DNA from: Saccoglossus kowalevskii
Taxonomy: Eukaryota; Hemichordata; Enteropneusta; Harrimaniidae
Assembly (NCBI RefSeq): GCF_000003605.2
Contig: NW_003125526.1
Location: 1-23,604, forward strand
Direction of reading: 5' to 3'
DNA: 23,604 bases
In this document: positions 23,240 through 23,604 of the stretch, in pieces
Position numbering within the stretch: position 1 is the first letter of the stretch
How the letters are laid out: each line of letters starts with the position of its first letter
Program-made: the position numbers and the translations under genes
The notes under the pieces: generated by a model
Databases searched by the model: none
Seen by the model: the letters and a program-made list of their open reading frames with translations, nothing else
Told to the model about the DNA's origin: nothing

Positions 23240-23296
23240 ATGGAGCCGTCTCCAAGACTTGTTCCTTAGTTCCACAGTAAGTACATGTACTAATAT
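23240..23296. repeat. Last, partial unit at the right end of the array
   Basis: Unit 358 is complete through the palindrome and then reads TAATAT before similarity ends at about 23296. TAATAT matches B-type units rather than the common TAGTAG. Like the left edge unit, the right edge therefore carries B-like sequence. Confidence 0.75.
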
Positions 23297-23604
23297 ATAT
23301 GCCATAGAATCAGTTCATTGTGTTATACATGTAAAATGGTTGATGCCCTACATAATAACATGTTTGTTGCATCATTCAACGTGATGATTTTAAAACTCTT
23401 GTATATATCTATCAAATGCATGTTATGCTAATTCAACAGAAATAATTAATTAGATTTTTTTGCAAATCAGCGAGTTCTTTTGCTCTATGACTGCCTCATT
23501 GTGCATCTCCAAATAGAAGTATATATAAACCCAAAAATTTATGTTCGACTGGACAATGAATATTAGCTATGGATCCATATTCTCTTCATTTGTAAGTGTT
23601 TGTC
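23297..23604. other. AT-rich right flank, no gene recognised
   Basis: Repeat similarity ends sharply, and the sequence becomes visibly AT-rich with no internal tandem structure. It holds a T run (near 23455), ATTAATTAG (near 23446), a weak CATCA/TGATG dyad near 23373-23389 and a TATATAAA string (23522-23529). An open frame runs from an ATG at 23541 to the window edge (21 codons), with a stop in frame at 23526. It is too short to support a gene. I see no target-site duplication, transposon end or RNA gene. Confidence 0.6.

Larger units (their letters stand above)
25..23296. repeat. 65-bp tandem satellite array, about 358 units
   Basis: ATGGAG starts recur at 31, 96, 161, 226, 291 and so on to 23240, all head to tail in one orientation. 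The distance from 31 to 23240 is 23209 bp. Removing the visible indels (about +1 at 771, -1 near 2171, -1 near 4334, +2 near 9057, +14 across 12896-13090, -8 near 14830, -3 across 21303-21553) leaves 23205 bp, which is exactly 357 periods. The common unit is about 45% GC. Because 65 is not a multiple of three and both strands carry TAA and TAG in every unit, all frames close quickly, so the array is non-coding. Most units differ from the consensus at only a few recurrent sites, which indicates active homogenisation. I do not recognise the family. It behaves like a eukaryotic satellite or large minisatellite. Confidence 0.97.

Noticed and set aside
25-23296. CRISPR array
   Set aside because: The units are contiguous and nearly identical along all 65 bp; there are no unique spacers between repeats.
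25-23296. Coding tandem-repeat protein
   Set aside because: The period is not a multiple of three, and both strands hold TAA and TAG in each unit, so no frame continues through even a few units.
25-23296. Telomeric or centromeric identity
   Set aside because: No short telomere motif is present, and I saw no CENP-B-box-like string. Multiples of 65 can be made to fit nucleosome lengths (13 units is 845 bp), but that is numerology without chromatin data.
23541-23604. Partial coding exon with TATATAAA upstream and GTAAGT at 23592
   Set aside because: The 21 codons run off the window, the TATA-like string is only 12 bp from the ATG, and such strings are common in AT-rich DNA. There is not enough to call a gene or promoter.

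Overview
The window is almost entirely one tandem satellite array. A 65-bp unit repeats head to tail from about position 25 to 23296. Stepping the unit start (ATGGAG) from 31 to 23240 gives 357 full periods once a net +4 bp of visible indels is removed, followed by a final 57-bp partial unit, so about 358 copies. About 24 bp of non-repeat sequence lies on the left, and 308 bp of AT-rich single-copy-looking sequence lies on the right. I found no credible protein gene, RNA gene, transposon or CRISPR array.

The organism is a eukaryote, and I cannot name the clade. Long homogenised satellites with nested multi-unit duplications are typical of eukaryotic nuclear heterochromatin. The two most variable dinucleotides in the unit are each found as CG, TG and CA. 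This is the pattern left by deamination of methylated CpG, and it suggests a genome with germline CpG methylation.

Layout: left edge with one diverged unit (31-95); a field of common units with an 11-unit duplication (747-2111); a long central field (about 2200-17200) made of overlapping copies of 10- to 24-unit blocks, marked by variant units; a right field (17000-22400) rich in a linked pair of variants (here G and K) and in near-perfect block copies; ordinary units up to a sharp edge at 23296; then the AT-rich flank. Two places are structurally rough: 12890-13095 (small insertions made of palindrome pieces) and 21303-21553 (nine indels in 250 bp, probably consensus error).

Variant classes used below, with unit position 1 = A of ATGGAG: A-type is the common unit, with TAGTTCCA in its last third. 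B-type has TAATATTCTC or TAATATTTTC there instead. L-type has TTATATTCTC. G-type has CCCGTAG for CCCTTAG. K-type has CTCTATG for CAGTAAG. The units carry several short dyads, a strong 5' splice-donor-like GTAAGT on the + strand and, in B-type units only, a branch-point-like TACTAAT followed by CAG. I found no evidence that the array is expressed.
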